From Pontibacter beigongshangensis (GTDB lineage: Bacteria > Bacteroidota > Bacteroidia > Cytophagales > Hymenobacteraceae), in the NCBI RefSeq assembly GCF_014332515.1, contig NZ_VFSD01000003.1:1-64000 (forward strand): 64,000 nucleotides of DNA, read 5' to 3'. The stretch's first letter is position 1. The number at the start of each line of letters is the position of its first letter. Positions 28,031 through 37,400 of this stretch are shown one piece after another. Made by a program: the position numbers and the translations under genes. The notes under the pieces were generated by a model. That model searched no databases. It was not told the DNA's origin and saw only the letters and a list, made by a program, of their open reading frames with translations.

Positions 28031-29071
28031 TTACAGAAGCTGGATGCGGTGCCTGGCGCAGGTTTCAATCACTTCCTGGGGCCAGATGCTGGACTGCACT
28101 TCGCCGATGTGGGCTTTGCGCAGAAAGAACATGCAAAGCCTGGACTGGCCAATGCCGCCTCCTATCGTCAGGGGCAGCTCGTCGTTCAGCAGCATCTGGT
28201 GCCACATCAGCTGGGCACGGTCTTCGCAGCGGGCAATGTTCAACTGCTTTCGCAAGGCGTCTTTGTCTACCCGTATGCCCATGGAGGAGAGTTCGAAGGA
28301 GCGGCCTAAAATGCTGTTCCATACCACAATGTCTCCGTTCAGGCCCCTGTTGTCGCCTTCTGAAGGTGTAGTCCAGTCGTCGTAATCAGGGGCGCGGGTG
28401 TCGTGCTTGGTGCCTTGCCGGAGCGTGGACCCGATGCCAATAATAAAGATGGCGCCATACTCCCTGGCGGCGAGGTCTTCTTTTTCTTTTGAGCTTAAGC
28501 CAGGGTATTTGTCTTCCAGCTCCTGCGCGTGCAGAAAGGTTATTCTTTCGGGTAGCTGCGGTGCCAGTTCCGGATATTCCTCGAAGAGCAAGTATTCGGT
28601 GCGTTTCATGACCGAGTAAATCTTGGAGACTATGCGCTTCAGGAAATCCAGGTTTCGCTCCTCGTTTGTTATAACCCGTTCCCAGTCCCACTGATCCACA
28701 TACAGCGAGTGTATGTTATCGAGGTCCTCATCGGGGCGGATGGCGTTCATGTCGGTGTAGAGTCCGTAGCCGGGCGGTATCTGTAGTTTCTGCAGGTTCC
28801 AGCGTTTCCACTTGGCCAGCGAGTGTACAATTTCGGCATGCGTCTCGTTCATGAACTTTATCGGGAAGCTAACCGGGCGCTCTATGCCATTCAGGTCGTC
28901 GTTGATACCGGTGCCTTTCAGTACAAAAAGGGGCGCCGTAACCCTGCGCAGGCGCAGCTCTGCTGACAGCTGGTGCTCAAAGAAATCCTTGGTTAGCTTA
29001 ATGGCTTTTTCGGTACGGGTAAGATTTAGTATTGGGTCGTAATTAGGTGGTATAAACAGATGATTGTTCAT
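28031..29071 (-). CDS. asnA: Aspartate-ammonia ligase (AsnA-type asparagine synthetase)
   Basis: This 346-aa protein has the length and motifs of AsnA, a class II tRNA-synthetase-like enzyme. Markers are LFVLKGTGINDDLNGIERPV, HSLAKWKRW, GLYTDMNAIRPDE, HSLYVDQWDWE and the C-terminal ELPLTIGGGIGQSRLCMF. It makes asparagine from aspartate, ammonia and ATP in the cytoplasm. It stands alone, ends in a strong hairpin and has no leader structure that I can recognise. Confidence 0.96.
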   Translation of the reverse strand: MNNHLFIPPNYDPILNLTRTEKAIKLTKDFFEHQLSAELRLRRVTAPLFVLKGTGINDDLNGIERPVSFPIKFMNETHAEIVHSLAKWKRWNLQKLQIPPGYGLYTDMNAIRPDEDLDNIHSLYVDQWDWERVITNEERNLDFLKRIVSKIYSVMKRTEYLLFEEYPELAPQLPERITFLHAQELEDKYPGLSSKEKEDLAAREYGAIFIIGIGSTLRQGTKHDTRAPDYDDWTTPSEGDNRGLNGDIVVWNSILGRSFELSSMGIRVDKDALRKQLNIARCEDRAQLMWHQMLLNDELPLTIGGGIGQSRLCMFFLRKAHIGEVQSSIWPQEVIETCARHRIQLL

Positions 29072-29477
29072 GAAAATGACTATTCTTGATAAACGAAAAC
29101 GCTAAACTTTATGTGTTAATTTGCTGCCATTTACGCTACTGTACCATAGCCTCCCCTCCAGATTTCTTATAAGAAGCTGTAAGGCAGAGTTTAAGAAACC
29201 AGCTGCAGTAAAATAAAAAAATAAAAGAATTATATAAATTCTGATCCTCTCCGAATTATGCCGAAAGTTAGCAAAAGTTTATTATATCGCTGCTAAACTT
29301 TAAAATTTTACAACGATAAACAGGTTTTAATGGGCATATTATCAGCTGTTTTTGCCCCTGGAGGGCTAATATATGTTAGCGTTGCCGGCCGCCCCCTTTC
29401 CGGCCCTTTGCGTGTGGCCAGCTATCAAGCGGGGCGCTGGCAGAGGGGATAGCTAGGCGGGAGCAGCAGCTAAATGG

Positions 29478-29507
29478 TTCCGGAGGTATGTTTTCGTTAG
29501 AATAATT
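29478..29507 (-). repeat. Dispersed repeat, half copy (degenerate)
   Basis: GTTCCGGAGGTATGTTTTCG then TTAGAATAATT, preceded by GCAGCAGC. Confidence 0.65.
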
Positions 29508-29596
29508 TGCCGCATGCCGCCACACCTTCAGCCTTGTGCTAACTGTGGCAAGTGGCAATCAGCACAGCTGCCTGACCCGGAAGACGGGACTGCTGT

Positions 29597-29604
29597 TAAC
29601 TTTG
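29597..29604 (+). promoter_or_regulatory. -7 box upstream of the DoxX gene
   Basis: TAACTTTG matches TAnnTTTG exactly, 92 nt upstream of the start at 29696. Confidence 0.5.
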
Positions 29605-29695
29605 CCAACACAATCTGCGTTTACACCCTCATATACCAGGTAACTGGCTGTTTATCTGTAAGATCTAAATAAAAAACCTTTAACCTGAAATTGCG

Positions 29696-30112
29696 ATGGA
29701 AAGATTCTTAGGCCCAATGAGTCCCTACCTCTACGCCCTTCTTAGAATAGTGGCAGGTCTGATGTTTGCGATGCATGGCTCCCAGAAGCTGTTTGGTACT
29801 CCGGGTGATAAAGACCCGGTGGAACTGGCCTCTCTGATGGGAGTAGCCGGAATTGTTGAACTGGTTGGCGGCATTATGATAGCGATAGGCTTGTTTGCCA
29901 GTGTGGCTGCTTTTATTGCCAGTGGCCAGATGGCTGCGGCTTTTTTTATGGCCCATGTGCCGCAAGGCTGGAACCCGCTCCTGAACGGTGGTGAACTGGC
30001 CCTGCTGTACTGTTTTCTTTTTCTGTACATAGCCTCGGTAGGCGCAGGAATCTGGAGTGTAGACGCGCTTATGCACAGAGGCAAGAGGCCAGATTCGCAT
30101 CGGTTTGCCTGA
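29696..30112 (+). CDS. DoxX-family small membrane protein
   Basis: This 138-aa protein has four predicted membrane helices. The DoxX pattern is LLRIVAGLMFAMHGSQKLFG, GVAGIVELVGGIMIAIGLF and AAFFMAHVPQGWNPLLNGGELALLYCFLFLYI. The family sits in the inner membrane and has been linked to quinone/thiol redox and oxidative stress. A precise activity is not known. The next plus-strand gene (30320) is also DoxX-like, suggesting a functional pair separated by about 200 bp. Confidence 0.88.
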   Translation: MERFLGPMSPYLYALLRIVAGLMFAMHGSQKLFGTPGDKDPVELASLMGVAGIVELVGGIMIAIGLFASVAAFIASGQMAAAFFMAHVPQGWNPLLNGGELALLYCFLFLYIASVGAGIWSVDALMHRGKRPDSHRFA

Positions 30113-30319
30113 TAAAGCGAGCATCCGGAAGTGTCTGGTTTGGCAGCGGGCATCCGCGTAAAGCGCTGTAATCCATGTCAGTTATTGCCGTCAAAAGCAA
30201 CCTCGTAGCTGGTTTAGAAGAAGTGCGGGCAGCAAAATGTAAAGAAGCCTGCCGGCGCTTTCTTTTTCCTGTTGCTTCCTGCCATAAAATGAACGCCCCT
30301 CAGCACGAGCAGATCTCCT

Positions 30320-30766
30320 ATGATAAACAGTAGAACATCCACGTTCCAGAACATAGCCAGAATAGTTCTTGGGCTGATGATGGTAGTAGCCGGTATTGGC
30401 CACCTCACTTTTCAACGGCAGGAGTTTTTGGCACAGGTGCCCAGGTGGCTGACAGGCAATCCGGAGTTTATGGATTTTATAGTTGTGTCGTCGGGGGTAG
30501 TGGAGATATTATTGGGATTGGCAATGCTATTTCTTGCCAAACAAAAAGTAAAGGTGGGCCTGTTGCTGGCGCTGTTTTATGTGCTTATCTTTCCGGGGAA
30601 CATTTCGCAATATACCAACGGTATAGATGCTTTCGGGCTCGATACGGATCAGAAAAGGCTTATCAGGTTGTTTTTCCAGCCTGTTTTAATTTTTTGGGCG
30701 CTTTGGTCTACGGGTGCTTTTGCCTTTCTGGCTTCATACATCAGGCAGCGGCGCGAAGCCAGCTAA
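30320..30766 (+). CDS. DoxX-like membrane protein
   Basis: This 148-aa protein has four hydrophobic segments: IARIVLGLMMVVAGIGHLTF, MDFIVVSSGVVEILLGLAML, VKVGLLLALFYVLIFPGNIS and LIRLFFQPVLIFWALWST. The GIGHLTF and LFYVLIFPGNISQY motifs are typical of DoxX-type proteins of the MauE/DoxX superfamily. A role is not assigned. It is followed 100 bp later by the GH20 gene on the same strand. Confidence 0.8.
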   Translation: MINSRTSTFQNIARIVLGLMMVVAGIGHLTFQRQEFLAQVPRWLTGNPEFMDFIVVSSGVVEILLGLAMLFLAKQKVKVGLLLALFYVLIFPGNISQYTNGIDAFGLDTDQKRLIRLFFQPVLIFWALWSTGAFAFLASYIRQRREAS

Positions 30767-30868
30767 AGAGTATTTGCGGCTCCCGGCAGCCAGTATCCAA
30801 GGAGGTGTTCCGGATGCGGAGGTATTTACCAGATTGCCTGCAGGCAGGCTGATGTATTTAAAACAGGC

Positions 30869-33418
30869 ATGGGCAAAATCATCTTACTATTCTCTTTTAG
30901 CTGGTTCATCCATCTGACAGCTTTTGCACAGGACGCGCCATTTGATGTCTCGAAGCTGGAGGTGAAATGGGAGCTTATAGAAAATAATTACCAGGGCAAA
31001 CGACAGTTTTTGGCGGCCTTCACGATCACCAACAAGAGCACCAGCACACTAGAGGCTGATTCCTGGAAGATGTACTTTTCGTACACGCGGGTTATCACCA
31101 AATCCTTAACTGGTCAGGTTAAGTTCTCGACTATTAACGGAGAATTTGCCAGTATGGTGCCTGGCCCAGGGTTTAAGCGGCTTGCTCCGGCAGCCTCCAT
31201 TAAAATTACCTACCTGGCCAGCGGGCGATCCCTGAAATACACAGACGCTCCGGCAGGACTGTACCTTGTGTGGGACCATGCACCCGGTAAAGGATATGCT
31301 GTCCAGAACTATACGGTAGCGGCAGTGCCTGCTAAAGAGCGGGAAATCCTGAAAAGGCCTGTCCGCCAAATTTACGATCTAAACAAAGCATCCAGAGATA
31401 TCCCGCTCTCTCAGCTGCAGCCAATTCTTCCTTCTCCGGTAACGTATGCAGCCAAGGAAGGTAGTTTTCTGCTCACCCCAGAAACTGTATTGGTCTACGA
31501 TGCAGCTTTCGGGCACGAGGCGCAGGTCCTGCAGCAGGAGGTCGAAGCCATTACAGGTAAGCGGCTTCCGCCCGGTACTCCGGCTCACCCCAGGGCCATT
31601 ACCCTAAAAAAGGAGGCCGGATTAGACCCCGAAGGCTATACACTCAGCATTAGGCTAGGTGGCATCACCATAGCAGCCTCAGCTCCCGCCGGCATGTTTT
31701 ATGGCATACAGTCGTTAAAAATGATGCTGCCCCCGGATTCCTGGAGAGTAGTGAAACCGCCATTACGCATACAGGCGGCAGAAATTACTGATGCGCCCAG
31801 GTTCGGGTACCGGTCTTTTATGCTTGATGTGGCCCGCAACTTCCAGACAAAGCAGGAGGTGCTAAAGCTTTTAGATCTGCTGGCCCTCTATAAACTCAAC
31901 ACCCTCCACTTCCACTTAAACGACGATGAAGGCTGGCGTCTGGAAATACCCTCGTTGCCGGAGCTGACCACAGTAGGGGCCAGACGAGGCCATACCTTAA
32001 CCGACAAAGACCATCTGCCGCCAGCTTACGGTTCAGGGCCCGATACCTCTGCTTTTCCCGGCAGCGGCTTTTATACCAGAGCCGATTTTATAGAGATCCT
32101 GCAATACGCCAAAGCCCGGCACATACGGGTGATACCAGAGATAGAGACACCCGGACATGCCCGTGCCGCTATCAAAGCGATGGATGCCCGGTATGAGCGG
32201 TTAAAGCAGGAGGGCAACCCCACAGAAGCCAGCCGCTACTTGCTGCGCGACACGCTCGACCAATCGGTTTACAAGTCTGTACAAGGCTATTCAGACAATG
32301 TTATGAATGTGGCGCTGCCCTCCACCTATGCTTTTATGGAAAGAGTGGTAGATGATATTGTGGCAATGTATGCGGCTGCAGGAGCGCCTCTGCAGACTAT
32401 TCATGTAGGAGGAGACGAGGTGCCTGCCGGTGTCTGGCAAAAGTCGCCCGCCATTCTGCAGCTTATGAAGACCGGGAGCATGGGGAGCTTTGATGATTTG
32501 TGGTACTATTACCTGGCCAGAGCCAGCAAGATATTGCAAGCCCGAAACCTTTACCTGTCGGGCTGGGAAGAGGTGACCATGCGGAAGACAAGGCAGCAGG
32601 GCAGCGCCCGGTATGTGGCAAACCCCGATTTCAGGGAAGATAATTTTCATGCCTACGTCTGGAACAATGTGTGGGGCTGGGGCTCCGAAGATCTGGCCTA
32701 CCGCCTGGCCAATGCCGGGTATAAGGTTGTGCTGGCACCGGTCACCAATTTTTATTTCGACCAGTCTTACGAAAAAGACGCCGATGAACCAGGGCCGTAC
32801 TGGGGCTCCTATGTAGATGTGGATAAGGCTTTTTACTTCATTCCTTTAGATTATTATAAATCAGCCAAAGAAGATGTGGCAGGTAACCCGCTGGACACGT
32901 CCACCTTTATAGGCAAAGAGCGCCTAACAGCCGCAGGCGCAGCTAACATTGTTGGCCTGCAGTGCCAGCTTTGGTCCGAAAAGATACGGGGAGCCGACCA
33001 ACTGGAATACATGCTGCTGCCAAAACTGCTGGGATTTGCAGAGAGAGCCTGGGCAAAGAACCCCGCATGGGCCACCTTGGCAGATCCGGAAAAGGCCGCC
33101 GCCGCTTATGCTAAAGACTGGACCTGGTTTGTGAATATAACTGGCAAAAAAGAGCTGCCGCGCCTCGATCGTTATGCAGGGGGCTTTAATTATCGCATTC
33201 CGCCCGCGGGTATCCGCCAGATAGATGGCAAGGTGCATGCCAACGTGCAGCTACCGGGTTTTACCATCCGCTACACCACCGATGGGTCTGTGCCAACTAC
33301 AACCAGTAAGGAATATACAGAACCGCTGGCAGCAAAAGGCACTTTTACCTTCAGGGTGTTTAATACCCTGGGCAGAGGAAGCAGAGTCACCACCTTTAGT
33401 CATAAGGAGGGCGAATAA
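30869..33418 (+). CDS. Exported GH20 beta-N-acetylhexosaminidase
   Basis: This 849-aa protein has a signal peptide (ending TAFAQ) and an N-terminal CHB_HEX carbohydrate-binding-like domain (about 25-165). A GH20b alpha/beta domain (about 180-310) precedes the GH20 catalytic TIM barrel (about 315-730). The catalytic pair is Asp516-Glu517 in HVGGDE, and other markers are DVARNFQTKQEV, LHFHLNDDEGWRLEI and IPEIETPGHARAAI. A C-terminal chitobiase/CHB_HEX_C domain follows (PGFTIRYTTDGSVPT). It removes terminal GlcNAc/GalNAc from chitin oligomers or glycans. No T9SS domain is present, so periplasmic or outer-membrane action is likely. Confidence 0.95.
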   Translation: MGKIILLFSFSWFIHLTAFAQDAPFDVSKLEVKWELIENNYQGKRQFLAAFTITNKSTSTLEADSWKMYFSYTRVITKSLTGQVKFSTINGEFASMVPGPGFKRLAPAASIKITYLASGRSLKYTDAPAGLYLVWDHAPGKGYAVQNYTVAAVPAKEREILKRPVRQIYDLNKASRDIPLSQLQPILPSPVTYAAKEGSFLLTPETVLVYDAAFGHEAQVLQQEVEAITGKRLPPGTPAHPRAITLKKEAGLDPEGYTLSIRLGGITIAASAPAGMFYGIQSLKMMLPPDSWRVVKPPLRIQAAEITDAPRFGYRSFMLDVARNFQTKQEVLKLLDLLALYKLNTLHFHLNDDEGWRLEIPSLPELTTVGARRGHTLTDKDHLPPAYGSGPDTSAFPGSGFYTRADFIEILQYAKARHIRVIPEIETPGHARAAIKAMDARYERLKQEGNPTEASRYLLRDTLDQSVYKSVQGYSDNVMNVALPSTYAFMERVVDDIVAMYAAAGAPLQTIHVGGDEVPAGVWQKSPAILQLMKTGSMGSFDDLWYYYLARASKILQARNLYLSGWEEVTMRKTRQQGSARYVANPDFREDNFHAYVWNNVWGWGSEDLAYRLANAGYKVVLAPVTNFYFDQSYEKDADEPGPYWGSYVDVDKAFYFIPLDYYKSAKEDVAGNPLDTSTFIGKERLTAAGAANIVGLQCQLWSEKIRGADQLEYMLLPKLLGFAERAWAKNPAWATLADPEKAAAAYAKDWTWFVNITGKKELPRLDRYAGGFNYRIPPAGIRQIDGKVHANVQLPGFTIRYTTDGSVPTTTSKEYTEPLAAKGTFTFRVFNTLGRGSRVTTFSHKEGE

Positions 33419-33476
33419 GCGCATTCAGCTAAATTTTGACGGGCAGCCAGCGCAGCAGGAAGCGGGCAGATGGATA

Positions 33477-33507
33477 AATTATTCAAATCAAAAAGCCCCT
33501 CCGGAGG
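33477..33507 (+). repeat. Dispersed repeat, half copy
   Basis: AATTATTCAAATCAAAAAG then CCCCTCCGGAGG and GTTGCTGCTG. It generates the false ORF with NYSNQKAPPE. Confidence 0.8.
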
Positions 33508-33842
33508 TGTTGCTGCTGAGCACCGTGTTTTACCTGCCAGGGTCTAGCCTTCGGTCCATTTTGTGATGGGGCAGACATTCAGATTATAGCCGGCAACCGC
33601 TGTAGAAGACATGCAGGTTTCTGGCGGCCAGGTTCAGCCTCTTTTTTTATGTAACAGCTCAAAAAGCTCGTGTAATCCTGCTAACTTGTTGCTGAAAATA
33701 TTGGAAGCGGTCCTGATGCTGAAACTTGAGCCCCCGCTACCATAACGCCGAAAGTATAACTGCCTATTTTCTACTCATCTGTTTAAATTCAGCATGCATC
33801 TTTAAGCAGGCAGGTATTTAGAGCGGATCAGCAACAGAGGTA

Positions 33843-33892
33843 GTTAATGTGCTAATGTGTTGATTTTTTGATTTGGAAAGTTGAAGAGGAAT
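33843..33892 (+). repeat. AT-rich dispersed repeat, second family
   Basis: GTTAATGTGCTAATGTGTTG followed by TTTTTTGATTTGG and AAAGTTGAAGAGGAA, the same order as at 16711 and 40812. It lies 90 bp from a dispersed palindromic repeat copy. Confidence 0.55.
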
Positions 33893-33984
33893 GGTAGAAC
33901 CAGGTCTCTAAAATTGACCAACTCTTAACTCTTAACTAAATCAAAAGTCCAGCATCTAATAAGAGCAGTAGGAGCAGCAGTAAG

Positions 33985-34394
33985 CTCCGGAGGGCCATTT
34001 TCATTAGAATAACCCAAGTTGTGCAGTAGCAGCCCTAAATAATGTGGTGCGGCGGGTAACTACGAGTCAGATACAGTTGCCAGGTGCAAAGAGTGACGAT
34101 TTTTTGTTGGGGGTAGGGGCCCTCTACAAAGAGCGTTCAGCGAGTGGGGGTAGGGGCCCTCGACAAACAAAATCGTCTTGATTTTTTTGGTTCTTTTTGT
34201 ATCAAGACAAAAAGAACAAAGACACGAGCCATGAAACAAGCTGCTTCTGCTATCAAGTCTTAACAAGTGACTATGCTAACTTAACCCCAGGCCAGTGGCC
34301 ATTGCCTTAGGCTCTCGCCCACAAGATCCTTTCAGGAGGACAAAGGGACTAAGTCAGAAAGGCTCTCTACCGCACAACTTGGGTTAGAATAATT
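33985..34394 (-). repeat. Dispersed repeat half-copy split by an insertion
   Basis: CTCCGGAGGGCCATTTTCA runs to TTAGAATAA at 34004-34012. The sequence then resumes as TTAGAATAATT at 34384-34394 after a 371-bp insert. Joined, the two parts give the standard half-copy, which fixes the insertion point exactly. Confidence 0.88.
34013..34383. mobile_element. 371-bp MITE-like non-autonomous insertion element
   Basis: The ends are inverted repeats of 17 bp with one mismatch (CCCAAGTTGTGC-A/G-GTAG). They are flanked by an exact 9-bp direct repeat TTAGAATAA (34004-34012 and 34384-34392). The interior codes for nothing convincing. It holds a 16-bp direct repeat GGGGGTAGGGGCCCTC at 34109-34124 and 34146-34161. 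It also holds a perfect hairpin with 11-bp arms GTTCTTTTTGT / ACAAAAAGAAC (34190-34217, loop ATCAAG). The structure is that of a MITE mobilised by an IS transposase encoded elsewhere. A 9-bp duplication occurs in several IS families, so the parent is not identified. Confidence 0.88.
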
Positions 34395-34479
34395 GCCTAA
34401 AGCTTTGAAAACTTTTATTTACCTGCTTAAAAATAACTACCGTAAGTTCAGTCCTAACCCTAGTCACGACACAATTTTA

Positions 34480-37400
34480 ATGAAATCCAAGTTTAGTAAC
34501 CTTACTTCCTACTGCTGCCTTGTAGTGTTGAGTTTATGCCTGCTGGGTTCCTGCACCAGCAAACGAAAAGGAAATCCCCGGCTTTTAGTTTTTAGCAAGA
34601 CCACTGGTTTTAAGCATGCCTCTATTGCGGCAGGATCGGCGGCGCTGCTCAAGCTGGGCCAGCAAAACGGCTACCAGGTAGATACCACCACCAACGCCGC
34701 TTACTTTCACGAAGATTCCCTGGGCCGGTATGCGGCAGTCGTATTTCTGAATACCACCGGCGACGTGCTGGACCAGTACCAGGAAGCCGACTTTGAACGC
34801 TATATACAGGCAGGCGGAGGTTTTGTAGGCATACATGCCGCCTCCGACACAGAATATGACTGGGAGTGGTATGGGGCCATGGCAGGCGGCTATTTCGAAA
34901 GTCACCCCAGTGTGCAGGAGGCTGTGCTGCAGGTGGCCAACAAAAAGCACCCGGCCACAGCGCATCTGCCGGATGTGTGGAAGACAACCGATGAGTGGTA
35001 CAATTTCAAAAACCTGAACAAGGAGGTGCAGGTGCTGCTCACGCTCGATGAAACTTCTTATGAAGGCGGCAAAAACGGGGCGCACCATCCCATTGCCTGG
35101 TACCACGATTATGATGGCGGCCGGGCATTCTATACCGGCCTGGGCCATACCGAGGAAGCGTACCAGGACACTGTTTTTCTGCAGCACCTGTTAGGTGGTA
35201 TCCGGTATGCCGCAGGCGATAACCAGGAACTAACATACAGCAAAGCCAGAACGGAGCGTGTGCCGGCTGAAGAGCGGTTCGTGAAGACAGTGCTGGCACA
35301 AGGCATGCTCACAGAACCCACCGAGATGACGATCCTGCCAGACCTGAGTGTGTTGGTGGTGCAGCGGAGGGGAGAAGTGATGCTCTATGACCAGCAAACG
35401 CAACAGGTTAGCCAGGTAGGTGCGCTGCACGTGTACCACAAAGCCACGGTGCCGGGCGTTAATGCCGAAGAAGGGCTGATGGGGATTGCAGCCGATCCGA
35501 ACTTTGCCAGCAACCACTTTATCTATATGTACTATAGCCCGGCCGACACGTCCGTAAACCGCTTGTCAAGGTTTGTGTTCAAAGACAATAAGCTTGATAT
35601 GGCTTCAGAAAAGGTCGTGTTGCAGTTTTACTCCCAGCGCAACATCTGCTGCCATACCGGCGGCTCCATTGCCTTTGGGCCCGATAACGTGCTTTACCTT
35701 TCTACCGGCGACAATTCCACTCCTTTTAACGAGAAGGGACAGCGCTACGTGAACCATGGTTTTGCCCCCCTGGATGAGCGGCCGGGGCATGAGCAATACG
35801 ATGCCCGCAGAACGGCCGCAAACACAAACGACCTGAGAGGCAAGATTCTGCGGATCAGGGTGAAGCCCGATGGCAGCTACGAAATTCCGGAAGGCAACCT
35901 GTTCGCGCCGTCAACCCAAAAAACAAAGCCTGAAATTTATGTGATGGGCAACCGGAACCCCTACCGCATTTCAGTTGATCAGAAAAACGGCTATCTGTAC
36001 TGGGGCGATGTAGGGCCGGATGCCAATGCCGACAGCCTGAACATAAGAGGCCCCCGAGGCTACGACGAGTTTAACCAGGCGCGCAAGGCGGGCTTTTTCG
36101 GTTGGCCCCTGTTTGTAGGCGATAACTATTCTTATCACCACTACAACTATGGCACCGGCAAAACAGGAGCCACCTTCGATCCGGCACGCCCTGTAAACGA
36201 CTCCCCGAACAACACCGGTTTAACTGAACTGCCCGCAGCACAGCCTGCCTTTATCTGGTACCCCTATGCTGCCTCCAAAGAGTTTCCGCAGGTAGGCGCT
36301 GGTGGGCGCACAGCTATGGCCGGTCCTGCTTACTACACCGACATGTTTCCAGAAGAAACAGCCTACCCGGCGTATTATAACGGCAAGGTGTTTATTTATG
36401 AGTGGGTGCGCAACTGGATAAAAGTGCTGACGCTGAAGGAAAACGGCGACCTGCAGAAAATGGAGACCTTTATGTCGGCTACTCCTTTCAGTGCCATAAT
36501 GGATATGGAGGTTGGCCCGGATGGCAGAATCTATGTGCTGGAGTATGGCAAAGGCTGGTTTAAGGCAAATCCGGAGGCAGGCATTGCCAGGCTCGATTAC
36601 ATCTCCGGAAACCTGCCGCCAAGAGTATCCAACCTTACCATCGACAAAACAAGCGGAAAAATACCTCTCACCATCAGGGCCACCGTAGCGGCTGCTGACC
36701 CAGAAAAGCAGGCCCTGCGGTATAGCTGGAAAGTTGGCGACTTTAAGAAGGAAACCAAGGAGCCTTACCTGGAGCATACCATCACGCAGGGCGGGGCCTA
36801 CGTCATAAGCGTGGAAGTGCTGGATAAGCAGAACGCTGCAACGCAGAGCGAGGAAATAATGGTTTATGCCGGCAATACCCAACCCGAAGTGACCATCGAT
36901 CTGCCAGGCAACAAGTCCTTCTATTTCGCTGGCAAACCCGTGCAGTATCAGGTCCAGGTAAAAGACGATGCGGAAAAGGTAGCAGAAGAAAACTTGTTTG
37001 TATCCGTAGACTACATTCGCGGAACCGACCTGGCGGGAGCCAACCTGGGGCACCAGGTAATTTCGGAGACCTTGATAGGCCGCAACCTGATGAGTGCCTC
37101 CGACTGCCAGGGCTGCCATAAAACAGATGAGAAATCCATTGGCCCGTCTTTCCGCGAGATTGCTGTGAAATACCGCAAAAGCTCCGATGCGCGCACCTAC
37201 CTGACCGATAAGATCTTAAAAGGCGGAAGCGGCGTGTGGGGCCCCAACCCGATGCCTGCCCACCCCACCATGAACCCTGCGGAGGCACGACAGATTGTAG
37301 AATGGGTGCGCTCTTTGGCAAACGAAGACAGTCAGAAAGCCTCCTTGCCAGCCAAAGGCGAAGTAGTGCCCGCCGCAGCCATAGAAAAGGGCCAGCCTTC

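Larger units (their letters stand above)
29072..29695. other. Divergent intergenic region with one repeat half-copy
   Basis: About 620 bases. An AT-rich stretch (29210-29340) contains no gene, the repeat half-copy lies at 29478-29507, and the DoxX promoter box is at 29597. Confidence 0.55.
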
